Assembly (NCBI GenBank): GCA_038380795.1
Contig: CM076259.1
Location: forward strand, 73,404,200 to 73,468,199
From: Pyrocephalus nanus
Lineage: Eukaryota; Chordata; Aves; Passeriformes; Tyrannidae
Length of the DNA: 64,000 bases
Direction of reading: 5' to 3'
Shown here: one piece after another, positions 49,576 to 62,000 of the stretch
How the letters are laid out: every line of letters begins with the position of its first letter
Numbering within the stretch: position 1 is the first letter of the stretch
Program-made: the position numbers and the translations under genes
The notes under the pieces: generated by a model
Told to the model about the DNA's origin: nothing
The model's database searches: none
Seen by the model: only the letters and a program-made list of their open reading frames with translations

Positions 49576-51637
49576 TAACAACATTATATACGAAATTTGA
49601 CAGGTTGAATTCAGAAGGAAAACAGATTGAGGAATGAATAATGTTGGGTAAGACTTTGGAGGCATAAAAAATGCAGAAAAAACAAGCAGTAGACTCTGTT
49701 GTTTAAAGAGGAGACTCCCATTTCCTCCAACATCACTCCACCTGCAAGATATTCACGGGATTCTGTACAATGATTTTAAGCTATTTTTGCTCATAGGCTT
49801 TGAAAGCATTATATACATGCTCTGCTCTAGCAGATGGTGTTTAATTTTAATCTTCTATTCTGTGGAAATAATACCACACAAGTGAAGATTTGCCTTACGG
49901 TTGTCCCTGCAACATTTCACTGGCTGACCTATCAGCCATTCACTGCATTTTAACAAGTGACAGACAATAGTTTCAGGCAATCTCTCTCCTGATATATGTA
50001 CCAGATGCCTGGACAAGAATAGACAAGCCTGCAGGATCATTGTTTTGATGCTCAGTATTTGATGATATTCTAAAATCTTAGTGTTTGGAAGCTTATCCTA
50101 TAATTTTATACCAGCAAGGGCATGAAGAAAACATAAACTAAGATGATTGATGCAGTGGCTGAAGACTGTTCAGATTCTGTAGCTGTAGAGAAGAATGATG
50201 ATTAAAACTGGGCCATGACAGATCTGAAATGAAATATAGATTTTACTAGAACTTTAAATACATACATAAGAGATAGCACTCACATTTATATTTCTCCCCT
50301 GAAATGTGACCAAGTGATGTCAAGACCGTTGCCCAGTAGTGAGCATTCCACTATGGACCCCTTATGAGACAGAGCATTTTGAATGAAGAAAAAAATCAGA
50401 ACGGTGTCTCCTTGGGTCTTTTAATTTTTCCTTGACTTCAGAACACAAGTGAAGAGTTTTAGGTATAACATAGATACTTCTTTTCCTATGCTCTACCTTT
50501 TCTACCTCCAACCACACATAACCAATTTATTTACTCAAAAATGCATTTTCAGACTAATAAAACTTGTTTTATATTCAAATGTGTGTCACTATCCTTGGTT
50601 TTGTTTGTTCTTTTGAAGCATGGACAAATAGACCAGATATCACTTCTGTCCTTCTATTTAAGAAGTCTTATTATGTCTTTCTGAACAGCGTAGTGACACA
50701 AATGTCTTTGTGCTGAAATTGGAAGCTTGAAGGCAAAATGCTGTTTGCCTTGAGAAGAGTGATGAGACACTTTAACAGTTACTCCCAAATACACATAAAA
50801 GATCTTCTCCTTTGAGTAAAGGTAATAATTTTTTAAGGTTTTGTTGGTCTGAGTACATTCAGTCTCTACACTTTTTTTTCCTCTTGTCTGTGCAGACATG
50901 TAATGTTAATCCTTATGATTTCTTAAATGCCTGTGATTTGATATACATTAATATATGGCTCTAATTTCTGAAAAATTCAATAGCAAGAGCTTACATTCTT
51001 TTGATTTCTTCTATGATTTGAGATACTTGATCTATAAGGAAAACGTCTCAAAAACATCATATCATGAAAGAGACTTATTTATATATAACCCAAAGAAAAT
51101 GTTTTGTATTATATAAAGTTCAGAGGTTTATTTTAAGGTTACATTTTTGTAAAAACATAGGCTTTATGCTTTTTTTAGATGTGTGTTTAGTCATAGGCAT
51201 TTCAGGGGAGATTTAAATTGACAGTTGTGAAGACGCTAAACATGAAAGAAAATAAGACTAGAATATTTATGGCCATTGAAGTGAAGAAAAATCTCTGTCA
51301 AAACCAACTTGTTCCCTCCAGTTTCCTCCAATCAAGAAAGAGGGATATAGGATCCAACAATAACCTAAATGATCCACTGACAGTTTTACCAGCTGGGAGG
51401 TCCTGAGCACAGTGTGTAGGTAAGGTCAGTGAATTCAACATTGCATAGATGACTGTATTTACAATAAATCTGATGATTAGTCACCTGTACCAACAGAATA
51501 AAAATTATTTGCAGAGCTCGCTTTGAACGTATAAGTCAGTATACACTGGCTGTTGCTTTTCAGAATGATGGAGTCTAAGCCAGAAGGGTCCATGTTTTAA
51601 ATTGAAAATAAGTGGATTTCTTTCACCTGCAGTTCTG

Positions 51638-51692
51638 CGGGGGGGGAAGGGGGGAACCAAAACCAAAAAAACAAAAAAACAACCAAAAACCT
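51638..51692. repeat. G runs followed by A/C low-complexity tract
   Basis: Eight G, two A and six G residues are followed by CCAAAACC and CAAAAAAA words. Confidence 0.85.
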
Positions 51693-52800
51693 ATAATTCA
51701 TCTTTGCAAAAAAACAGTTAAATGTTATTATATTCAAGAGATCTTTAATGAAGGTAAACATTAATGGAGGGGAAGACTGATACATCCTTATAATGACAAT
51801 GTTATATTGTGATTTCTTGAGTACTTATGATACTGTGTCTTACATGGGATTTAAATTGACAAATATTGTGTAGCTTAATACAGATCTTCAAATAGTAGCT
51901 TCTTATCATCTTTAAAGTTGGATTAAATAAAGCCCAGAAGATAATAATAGGAAAAGCAATCTATGAATTAAGACTGTAGGGTCCTAATGTAGGTTTCTAT
52001 ATTCTTGTTTACTTATGAGCTCATTGTGCAGGATCTTTTTTCAGTCAATGGCCTCAATTTATCCATTTAATATTGATGGCTATTTTGATACTTTAGGGTT
52101 TCTGCAGCAATAGCACTAGACTGGCAGACATTACAAAGAACCTGTAGGAGAGTTGTGTTCTTCTAGAGTGGTAGATGGAGGACAGAAGAACAATTAAGCT
52201 CATAAAATGGCACCAGACATCTTTGCTCAAACAATTTATTTTTTTAGCAGTCAAGAGAGTCAAGAGACCTTAAACAGTTGGTCAGATGAACAAGCGTAGC
52301 TGTCTAAAGGCACAGGGTTTCTCAACTTTCTGTTACCTTCATCTATAGTTAAAGGAAAGAAAAAAATCTTGTCAGCTGTATTAATAAATTCTAATTATTC
52401 AGTTTGGTTTTCTGAAAAGACAGGAGTTTCCTGCTGCATTTGCAATAACTCACTATATGAAAGCATATAGCTGAGAAAAAAATAAACTTTATTCTAAAAT
52501 TTCCATGATAGAAGATAATTTTAAATCATTAAAAAATATATTGATGGTTAGTTATTCTCAGTCTCAGAAAGTTTTTGATTTGGTTTTCCAGTCATTATAA
52601 TTTCCATTACCATTCCTTGCTTTTCTGCTATATTATATAGACATCTAATTTCAAATTCTTATTCCATGTGTACATACTCATAGTCTGTAATTTATTCAGA
52701 CTTACAATATTGCTCGGAATAAACTAGATCTATGCAGAGCTTAAATGGCTCACAATAAGGCATACTTTCTGATCCTATAATGATCTCTAATGATTTTCTT

Positions 52801-52938
52801 GTCTTGTTGGCGTTTTGTGGGATTTTGATTGTGTTTTTGGTGTTTTTTGTTTGTTTGTTTGTGGTTTTTTTCTTGTTTGATTGGTTTTGGTTGGTTTGGG
52901 GTTTGTTTGTTATTTCATAGGTTGGTTGGGTTTTTTTT
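52801..52938. repeat. G/T-only low-complexity tract
   Basis: Almost only G and T, with TTTG and TTGG words, including four TTTG units near 52848-52862. Confidence 0.85.
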
Positions 52939-54282
52939 AATATCTCAGTATTCTTGAAATGGTTTCCTTAAAAACCCCAAAAGGATTAATTTGAAGTGTT
53001 TGAATCAGAACTGGACAGACCATTCAAAAGTAGTCACTACAACAGTGGTTGTCAAAGTAATACAAACTTTTTATTTAATATCTCTGTGATATTATGCTAT
53101 GTGCTAGTGGCTTCTAGATGGATCTTATAAAAATACTTGGATTAGTGGCTTTTTATTTTCCTCTAAATATTTCAATTCTGCTTTCGGTTTCTGTGGAATT
53201 TTCACCGATACAATCAAAGCCTGTGCTTATAGAAAAAAAAGTTGTACAATTCACAATCTACAATAGAAGATCTAAATTAAGCATTCTGACAACTTCTTGA
53301 TAAAGGGATGATTTTCATTCAGATCTGTGTTTTAGAAAATGTGTTCCTTTCTTCCATTGATTCACTCAATATAATAACAATCGAATATGTGCCTAAATAT
53401 GTTGAAATGTCATCACAAAATGACATAGAATAATTTCCTTATTAGAGGTATACAAACATTTTGTATGTTTTCCACAATATATTGATTGTTTTTCAGTGGG
53501 ATGCTATATCTTTTCATACTCGTCAGCTCTGACCTACTTCTCATGAAGAAAGCATCTTCATGGATGGTTACCATAGTAAAATGAAAGAATTTACCATGGA
53601 CGATCAACTTTAAACTTCAGTCTGACATTTTAGGAGACGACAGCAAGGATTACTGAAGAGAGTGCTCCAGGAAATTATGTATCTAGAGGCACAGAGCATT
53701 CACTGCTAATAAAAAGACTATATCTAAGAGTGAATTTTTCCACACACTGCAGAAGCTACCAGCTGGAATTTTCCTTACTACATACAACTGGTGCCTACTC
53801 AATATCTTTTGAATTTATTCCCCTCTCCCCTTTCCTCAAGCATACTAATGCTACCCTCTCTGACCTTCTCATTGTGAAAGCTGAGTCAAATATTTAAAAC
53901 ATTTATTTAAGTAAGTAATCTAGTAGAGCCATGCAGATGGATTATCATCTTTGATGCTTTCTATTGTGTCTGGATCTCATAATGAGAGGGATTGCATGGA
54001 TAATATTTAAACAATACAGTGTCTCTGATATTTTAAGGCATTTGAGCACCAGCACTTTTTCAAAGTAAGATTTTCAGATAAGGATGTCCTTCAGATAAAA
54101 AGGAAAAGTAGAAATAACGTATAAAAAGTTAGGTTTAGGTTTTGGTGTGTTTTGTGTTACACATATATGTCCTGACCGAGGGTGCACATCCATTTGTGTA
54201 TGACATTAATCATAATGTATATGTGTAGTAGAGAATAAAAAGACTCAGTAGGCAGTGCACAGAGCTTCAGAAAGCAGGACTT

Positions 54283-54300
54283 AAAAAAAAAAAAAAAAAA
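54283..54300. repeat. Poly(A) homopolymer
   Basis: About 18 A residues. An AATAAA lies near 54235, roughly 45 nt upstream, so a retroposed origin is possible but weakly supported. Confidence 0.85.
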
Positions 54301-54503
54301 GGTCAAATCTATAAATAGTACTATAAAAGATGAAGATTTGACCTTATAGGCCTGAAAAATAATTGAGAGGAGAGTATTTACTTTGATTACCAAGACTATT
54401 GGTTTTGGACAACAAAGAAAGGATAAGGTTTATAAATATCTTTTACCTATATATAAGCTTGCCTGTGTGGTGTTCACACACTGGGTGACATTACTGCTTC
54501 ATT

Positions 54504-54580
54504 TAATCATAGAATCATTGAACAGTTTGGAAAGAGACCTAGTTCAAATTCACCGTCCATGGGCAGGGATGGCTCACAAA
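54504..54580 (-). mobile_element. CR1 3'-end fragment, minus strand
   Basis: TTAATCATAGAATCATTGAA is the antisense CR1 terminal repeat. CAGTTTGGAAAGAGACCTAG and CCATGGGCAGGGATGGCTC follow in the order of the CR1 3' UTR. Confidence 0.88.
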
Positions 54581-57109
54581 GAAGAATGAACACAGGTACT
54601 ATAAAAGGAATATCTCCTGTAGGAGATCAGACTGTGATTTTTGTTAGAATTATTTTCACTTTTCATAGAAATATGTTCATTTTACAAGGTTATGTGAGAT
54701 GCTAAAAAGTTCTGAGTGCAATTGCAATGAATATTTTTTCTTTCAGATTCCAACATAGAAATGCAAGATATTTAAACCCTTTTAAATATAAATGCATTGT
54801 ATTGAGGGTTTTTCCCCCCCTTTTAATCTGTTTCTATAACTAAAATGCATTGCAGGTGAACATCATTGAATTAATTACCAATTACTATTCACAGAAAGTT
54901 CCCATTTATTTTAAAGTTCCAGAGGTAGTGGTAGGTGGTTGATCTATGAAAGTCCTGGCTGTTGAGCTCCTCCTGAGAAAAGGTCGGTGCCACTCCTTGT
55001 GTCATTTTTCTTCTCTGCTGCTTTTGCTTCTTTTTCTTTAGTCAGCAATTCTATACTATGATAATTATTTTCTTACTCTAGACTGTTTCATGGACTTTGG
55101 CCCTAAATTGCACAGCTTTTGTGGTATGAATAAGCATTAGATCACAAATTTTTAGTAGACCAAATACAAACAAGTTCTGAGAAGTTCAAGGGTTAAACAT
55201 GGAGAGTAGGGCTAATGCTTAATCAATAGTCCCTGTACCACCTGACTGACATTAAATATCTGCTTTTGTGCTAAAACAAGCAGAAATCAAGACAAGTTTT
55301 TAGGCTTAGACAAGGTCTATAGATCAGTGGTCTATGCAAGCAGGAATATCACGATATTTGATGGACTACAGTGCTACAATACATTCAGAAATAACAAACA
55401 TTTCAAACTTTTGTACATTTATTTTATGATAATAAGAAAGAAGTTCTTCATTTGCTAGCAGTCTAGAACTCAATAAAGAACTGAGTATGGTTAATCAATT
55501 AGAAGGAAATCCAAGAAAATAAACCAAGAAAAATTTGGCATAAATATTATGAAAGAAACATCTTTAGATGAAAACCTGTGGGACCACAGTGGGGTCAGAC
55601 TTTTATTGTGTTTCATCCTGAAAAACCTCATTTTCTGCCCAGTCCTCTAGCATACATCAAAATCAGCTTTAGCCCATGGTCCATGGTTCAAGATCCTCAT
55701 TTTATTTTTCCCCAGTTATCTTTAACAGGAAGTGTTGTTGCTACATACAGCTATTGCTATTTAATGGAGGCAAAGGCTAAACATTCCAAGAAATTCTGAG
55801 ATTTTAATAGTAAAGGAAATAATTTGTGATTAAACTTTGTCCTGATTAAGTTATCTGTTTGGAGCTCATTGTAATTTCCATACAAAACTAAAGAAAGATT
55901 ATTTTTTTCTGCCTAAGTTATGACTGGATGGGTACATAATGGTACTGAAAAAGTCATGTAGGATGAACATAAAATACAAAATATAGTATAAATAGATTTT
56001 ATAATATATACATATATATAGTATTTAAATGTTATATAATACAAATCAGCATTTTCTTCTCATGAGCAGTGGGTGGAAAAGAGAGGTTCAGGTCATATAT
56101 TCGAAAAAATAAAGTTGAATTTTTATGTGAAAGCATATTTATTCAAAATGAAGTGTTTAATGTGGATTCATAGTGCATCAGCAGCTCACAACTAAGAAAA
56201 GACAACTGAACTGTAAAGTAGTAGAAATCAAATATTTTGTTTTACTGAAAGAGAACAGAATGAAAAATAAAATCTACAAAATTTTTTGGAAGGAAGAACA
56301 AAAGTTGATGTTGGAAAAGTGGTGGAAGTCTTGTGATGCTTGGACACTACACAGGTACTTGCTGGCAAACGTGAATTATTTTGTTGAACTTATGTCAGAA
56401 GGTATTGTTTTCCCCTAGCTTATTGACCTAGCTGTCGTAATTTGTAGATTTGTTACAATTACACTAAAAGAAGCATCTGCATTTAGAAAGAAAAAAACCA
56501 TAATACAATTTTTTTCAAATATGTGGAAGTTATTAATATAGTTCAGATTATTTTATGGGAATTTTTAGTATGCACTAAATTTATTGAAAACAAGAATATT
56601 AACTAGAAGAAATCAATATGTATATGAGTTTGGGCATAGGTCCTTGTCAGTAAGCAATTTTTCAATTACAGCTGATAAATGGAGCAGAAAAAATACTGAA
56701 TGATAATGAAGATGATGATACTACTACTAAGAAAAAAAATACTTCATAATAAATGAAGAAGTCTCTTAGATGTTTTCACAGAGAATTGTTGTTTAAAGAA
56801 ATGTAGAGGAAGTAGATAACATGAAAATTTTCAGGAAAAAAAGTTGAATACTGTCCTTCTGCATGTATAGAAGATAAGTTATAACTGTGATTTCTTATTT
56901 ATATTTGAATATTAAACCAAATTAAAACAAAATATGCAGGACATAAGACCTGGCTGACAATTCTTCCTTCTGGAGACATAGCTGGTATATGACACTTTAA
57001 ATATTCAAAATCCATGTTTAGTATGACTGATCTGACCTCCAAATGTAAACCATATTTAATCAGGAACAATATCTTGTGTTGAACATTTATCAGCATTAAC
57101 AGTGGGCTT
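54581..57109. other. AT-rich intergenic DNA, no gene seen
   Basis: Nothing was recognised beyond TA-rich stretches near 56000-56040. Open frames are under 85 codons. Confidence 0.7.
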
Positions 57110-57610
57110 CAGATGTCTAAATGGAGTTGTCTCATAGTATTTTAGAAACATCGGGATATCCTGCATGATCACTATCGGCCTCCTCGGATGAGCACAGATC
57201 TACCAGTCCTATTTGAATATCACGTATGTGTCAAGTAATTTGAAATGAGCATTTCCTCTTCACCCATGATAGCCTGCTGATGGGGGTGAGAGGCTGCTAG
57301 GCTGACGCCGCATGACATGTATGGCTGCCTTAGCCAGGTGGAAGAGGTGACATGACATGTCATGTCATTTTTCTGTTCTGCCGTTGTGCAAGCCCCTACA
57401 GCCTTTGTAAGCAAAGCTCTTAATATCCTTTCTTTGCATGTGAAGTGGTTGTCTGCTGGGTGATGGCAGCAACAGGGTGTTTGACTACACTTCTCCCAAA
57501 AGTGTAAGTTTGGCATTTGGAATTCTGCATAGAAGAGGATAAGTTTACCACCCCACCTTGCAGACAATTGGTTGGGCTTGCTTCTCTCCTCCCCTAAGCA
57601 GGGTAAGAAT
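57110..57610. other. Unassigned GC-richer segment with CpGs
   Basis: About 500 bp is GC-richer than its flanks, with several CpG dinucleotides, a perfect 20-bp palindrome and a 115-codon minus-strand open frame (57220-57567) without a recognisable domain. It could be an unrecognised LTR or DNA-transposon fragment, or a conserved regulatory element. I cannot decide. Confidence 0.5.
57348..57367. repeat. Perfect 20-bp palindrome
   Basis: TGACATGACATGTCATGTCA is identical to its reverse complement. Its core word CATGACATGT also occurs at 57311-57320. Confidence 0.95.
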
Positions 57611-58913
57611 TGTGCCTTCTATTGTTAGGAGAATATATAGTTGGAGAATACTTCAGTGAAATTAAGCTTAAATGATGGTGAAATTGAGCTTAATGAATTA
57701 CTAATTGGTTATTCTTTTTTTTTTCTTTTAATATTTAACACTAATGCCCTAAGTGCATTTATCGGCAGCCATTCTAAAATCTTATTGAATGGAATCAGAG
57801 TGCCCAATCAGTTATAATCAGAAATTAAGTCCAGACACACCCCACCCCTCTGATCTCTGAGGACAGCTGGAACAATTTGCAAGTTCCAAATTCAAGCATT
57901 TGAGCTCCATCTTAAAGTGGTCTCCAAAAAAAGGTTCAGATTTTATCACAATTAATGAAAGCAAATCCAGTTTTTGGAGAGATGAAGCTTTTCAGAATCT
58001 GCTTATTGCTATGGACTAATATAAATTTATTGAAATATATAAATTATTTTCAAACACTAGATTCCCCTCTTGTGTACTTTGATAAGGTCTATGATTTTAC
58101 AGAGAAAACATCAGCAAAATAGAAGGAATTAGAAAAACAAAACATCACTTACTCTGCTTTCTTAGAATACAGTTGTAGAACCAGGTCTAGAGACACTAGT
58201 ATTGTGGTTTTCTTCCTTTGTTTTCAGTAAATTTTAAGCCATCTTTTCTTGATCTGTAGAACTAATGTGGTAAAATACAAATGCATGTTGTGTAAACATA
58301 GATGAGAGAAAACACAAAATACCTTTTTTTACACAGCTTCTTTTACACTGAAGGACAGTCTTGCAATAAGGCAACAATTGAGAGATAACAGGTTACTTCA
58401 TTTTGTATAATACATATCCTTCAACAATTTCATTAGATACTTGATTTGACAGTTCACTCTTTGTAAAGAACATCATTGGTAGGTTTTCCTTATTTGATTT
58501 TATTGTTGAAAAGAGTAGGCTCATTTATAGTATATAGATTAGCATAGAAAAGTATTATGGTAATAAAAGACCCATTTAAAGCATAGTAATGCCTGGCTGA
58601 TATATCCACTGACAATCTATGGCAATTAAGTGTTGAATGAGGGCATTTTTGTTGGATTTTTGATGTGAATAATAATAGATCTGGCAATATTTTTATCAGT
58701 GGCATAAAAGCAAACATAAAGTCCTTGCCGACAAAATATGCAGATAGTACTAAGATTGACAGAGTGGAAAACCATGAACCATACAGAGCAGTCACACAGA
58801 ACAAACTGGGTCACTGCTTAAACTGAGTTCACTAAAACAAAACATGATTTCCAGCTGACAAACACAAGTCGGTATAGAAGCCAGGAACCCAGGTCATTCT
58901 TACCATACATGGA
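57611..58913. other. AT-rich spacer, no gene seen
   Basis: Nothing was recognised. Overlapping minus-strand frames of up to 104 codons at 58490-58814 are AT-driven and without domains. Confidence 0.65.
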
Positions 58914-59056
58914 AGAATATCACAGAATATTCTGAGTTGGAAGGGACCCACAAGGAACATCACATCCAACTCCTAAGTGAATGGTCTACAGAGGGATCGA
59001 ACCTGAGACCTTGGCAATATTAGCAATAGGCTCTAAACAACTGAGCCTGTCTGGCT
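58914..59056 (-). mobile_element. tRNA-Ile-derived SINE with CR1-like tail (TguSINE1-like)
   Basis: On the minus strand the element starts with a 74-nt tRNA-Ile-like head (59055-58982) and continues into a CR1-type 3' tail (58981-58914). In the head the internal promoter B box GGTTCGATCCC is intact. The A box region GGCTCAGTTG is recognisable. The sequence around the anticodon, CTAATATTGCC, corresponds to an isoleucine tRNA. The tail carries CAACTCAGAATATTCTGTG in antisense at 58921 onward, typical of CR1-derived 3' ends. Joining a tRNA head to a CR1 tail lets the SINE borrow CR1 machinery. This composite family is known from songbirds. The copy has several mismatches to the tRNA and is an old insertion, not a functional tRNA gene. 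Confidence 0.85.
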
Positions 59057-62000
59057 AGGGCATAGGAAAAATTCTTGGGGTCATGGTATACAAATGATTG
59101 AATGAGATACTAGTACAGTGGTGTAGTTTATGGATGGAGGATGATAATTTTGTTGCTTTAGTCCATGTGCCTTAGATAAACACTTCAATACCTTTCAATG
59201 CAAGCTAGTAGGAGTTTCAGTTATAAGATTCAAGAAAATTCACAGAAGATTCTCTAAGATCATGTGATTACTGTGAAGAGAGTAGTCTTCTAAGCAGGAA
59301 CTGAAGGTACAGAACTGTTTAGTTTATTGGTGAGAAAACTAGAAGATGTTTTGTTCATTTATTAGTCTCTTGGAAGAAAATGCTAAATTCTCACAGCCTC
59401 TTTATTATTCCGCAGCATGACAAGAATTGATTTTTGGCTTCCAAAGCTGAACAAAATAAAATACTGAACAGCTAATTACTGTCAGAGGTGTTGGAAGAGA
59501 TGGTTTTGTCATAATTAGTTATTGGGGTTCAGTAAAGGGTAAAAGTGTGAATGCAATTCTTTGACATAGATAAGGACAGAAAAATTATTTCAATAATCAT
59601 AACTTATCTAAAACAATATATGGACCCCATTATTTAAATTATTGTGAATCTGACAGAGTATACATCTTAATATTTTCAAACTTCTTTAGAAATGCTGTTG
59701 AAATCAATGAGACTAAATAAGACAAACCCACATTTGAAAAAGGAAAAAGCTGAAAATCAGAGATGAAGGGAGAGTAAATTTTATGTTATAAAGGATTTTG
59801 AGTTTACAGAATTTTTTAAGGATTTTTTTTTAAATTTAAGTTAAAATTTCTAAGCAAATTTCTCACAGAAAATGGCTTTAAGATACATATGTCATATCTT
59901 AGTAACTTGGTTTTTGCTGTATTAATTGCAGATTAGTTTAAACAAAAGCAAGAATTCAGACAAATAATTTAGGAGAAAGTGTCAAAATGGGACATTCTGA
60001 TACCTTTGGAAAATTCTTGTAATATTAATACATTTTCAAAGCTTTTGCATTTCTATAAAAATATTTTTATTTTCTTTTATCACATTTTTACTGCTTATAA
60101 GAAGTAATTGACACAGGATTAAAAAAAGAAGTCCATCAGATTTGCAACTGTAGAACACTACTGACCTGTGCTAGTGATAATTCACTATGAAAAATTAATG
60201 TAGCCTGAATTTTTCATTCTTATTCACACATGAACCTGCAGTGACATCTAACTTTTGGAAGAACACTGAATAATAATTTAAATATGAATAGTAACACAAT
60301 ACATGATAGGCTGGCCATTGACTGTTGTACTGCAGGGGTATTTCAGCTGAGCACTGTAAATGTGACTTCATGGCACTTTTAAGGAAGCAGATATGAAGTT
60401 ATCACATATTTTCTTTTTATAGAAAAATTGCCTTCTGAACTAGGCAAAATTGATGCATGCAAAGCTGTTCAGGCCTGTACTGCTGCATCAATATACAAGA
60501 AATAATGGGGAAAGACTGAATGTTTATTTTAAGAAGTTGTAAAATCTTGATAACAACTTTAAACCTGTTAGGACTTGAAAATATGAAAGGAAAAGAAGAT
60601 CTTATTTAAAAGATATTCTTATTCACTGCCAATGTAAGGTCCAGTTTCACTTTAGAACACTAGGGAGTTGAGATTTAATTGCAAGAAAAATTATTTAGTA
60701 CTAGCTCTATCTGCACTTTAATGAAACACTTGTGATAAGACAGAAATTTCATGTGAATGAGAGCAGAATAAGGCCAAAAAGTAAGAAATGTTAAGATTTG
60801 TATTTTCTTTCTAGTCAATAACATAATTTATTTTTAACTGTCTTAATAGAAATACACTTAGGTATGTTAGTAGCTGGATCACTATTTAAATCTTCAAGTT
60901 CAATTTAAAATAGATATCAAAAATGTCTGCTTACCAGAAACTATGTGAAAGAAATCTAGGCTCATTATTTGCTTTTGAAATTAAACATTCTATGAGTTAA
61001 CTGCACAGCAAAGTATATTGCAAGGTCTTGTTAAGTGTACACAACTTACCAATCAGTTCAAACATCAGCTTTGATATCAAGATTCTTTTGAACTTCCACT
61101 TACAATTTCTTCACAGAGAAAAGTCGTTTTAAGAAAATTAATGTAAATAAATATGAATTAGTTCTTTCATAAAAGCCTCATTTGGGGAAATGTTATCACA
61201 GTTCACCCACTTCAGTATCTTCAGCATGAGTATAATTTTTGCAAATACGGTCTTTGGAAGTGTACAAGTTTTTACAAGATATCACATCAGGCTTATGGGT
61301 AAATGAGATTCCATAAGTCTAATGGTATAACATGAAGTGATGAGAAAAGGGTGGAGGGAAAGTTAGTCACATCTTCGGGGTATTCTGTCTATTATGAAAG
61401 AGAAAATGCAATGCATGCTTTAATTGAAACCACACTGAATAACATCATCACATTTTCTATCTCTTTCATTACTGAAGTCTTCAGCCTGTATTTTACACAT
61501 ACTCTTTCAAGCATTGTGAAAGGCACAATGGCAAAATAGAGTGCAGGTTACTCCTGAACCTGGAAATTTCAAGAGATAAGAATAAACTGGTGACTTGATC
61601 AATGCCTGTTCAGTCCAGTATTTTTAGAGATTAGGTTCAAACCTGTGTCCTTGATGACAGAAATTACATTCTTCTCTTTGTGACCATGGACTGCTGAGAA
61701 ATGAGAAATAGATGTCAAGAAATAGGTAAGAAGTTTCTTCCCATTCTTCGGGATTCTGACCTCATAATTTTTTAATCTTTTAACTGTGAATGGGCTTATA
61801 ATGACTAATGTTGTCATGACTGACACCCTCACCATAGTGAGTTCTTTTTTTCATCTATGGTCATCCCTTACTTAATAACAAAACATCCATTAACCACCAA
61901 GCTTGACCTGAGGCTAGATCCAACACCAAACATTAAACCACTCAGTAGTAGCTGGGATTTTATAATCACTTCTCCCTTTGCTTATCCATTGCTGCCTAGC

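Larger units (their letters stand above)
49576..54503. other. AT-rich intergenic DNA, no gene seen
   Basis: It contains a G-run/A-C tract at 51638-51692 and a G/T tract at 52801-52938. No mobile element was recognised and open frames are short. Confidence 0.7.

Noticed and set aside
54150..54300. Processed retrocopy on the plus strand ending in poly(A)
   Set aside because: AATAAA lies about 45 nt upstream of the tail and no parent gene or target duplication is evident.
57220..57567. 115-codon minus-strand open frame
   Set aside because: No domain recognised; the GC-richer composition alone lengthens open frames. Kept only as part of an unassigned segment.
58982..59055. A minus-strand tRNA-Ile gene
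   Set aside because: The head has many mismatches to tRNA-Ile, including paired-stem positions, and is fused to a CR1-type tail. It is a SINE head, not a functional tRNA.
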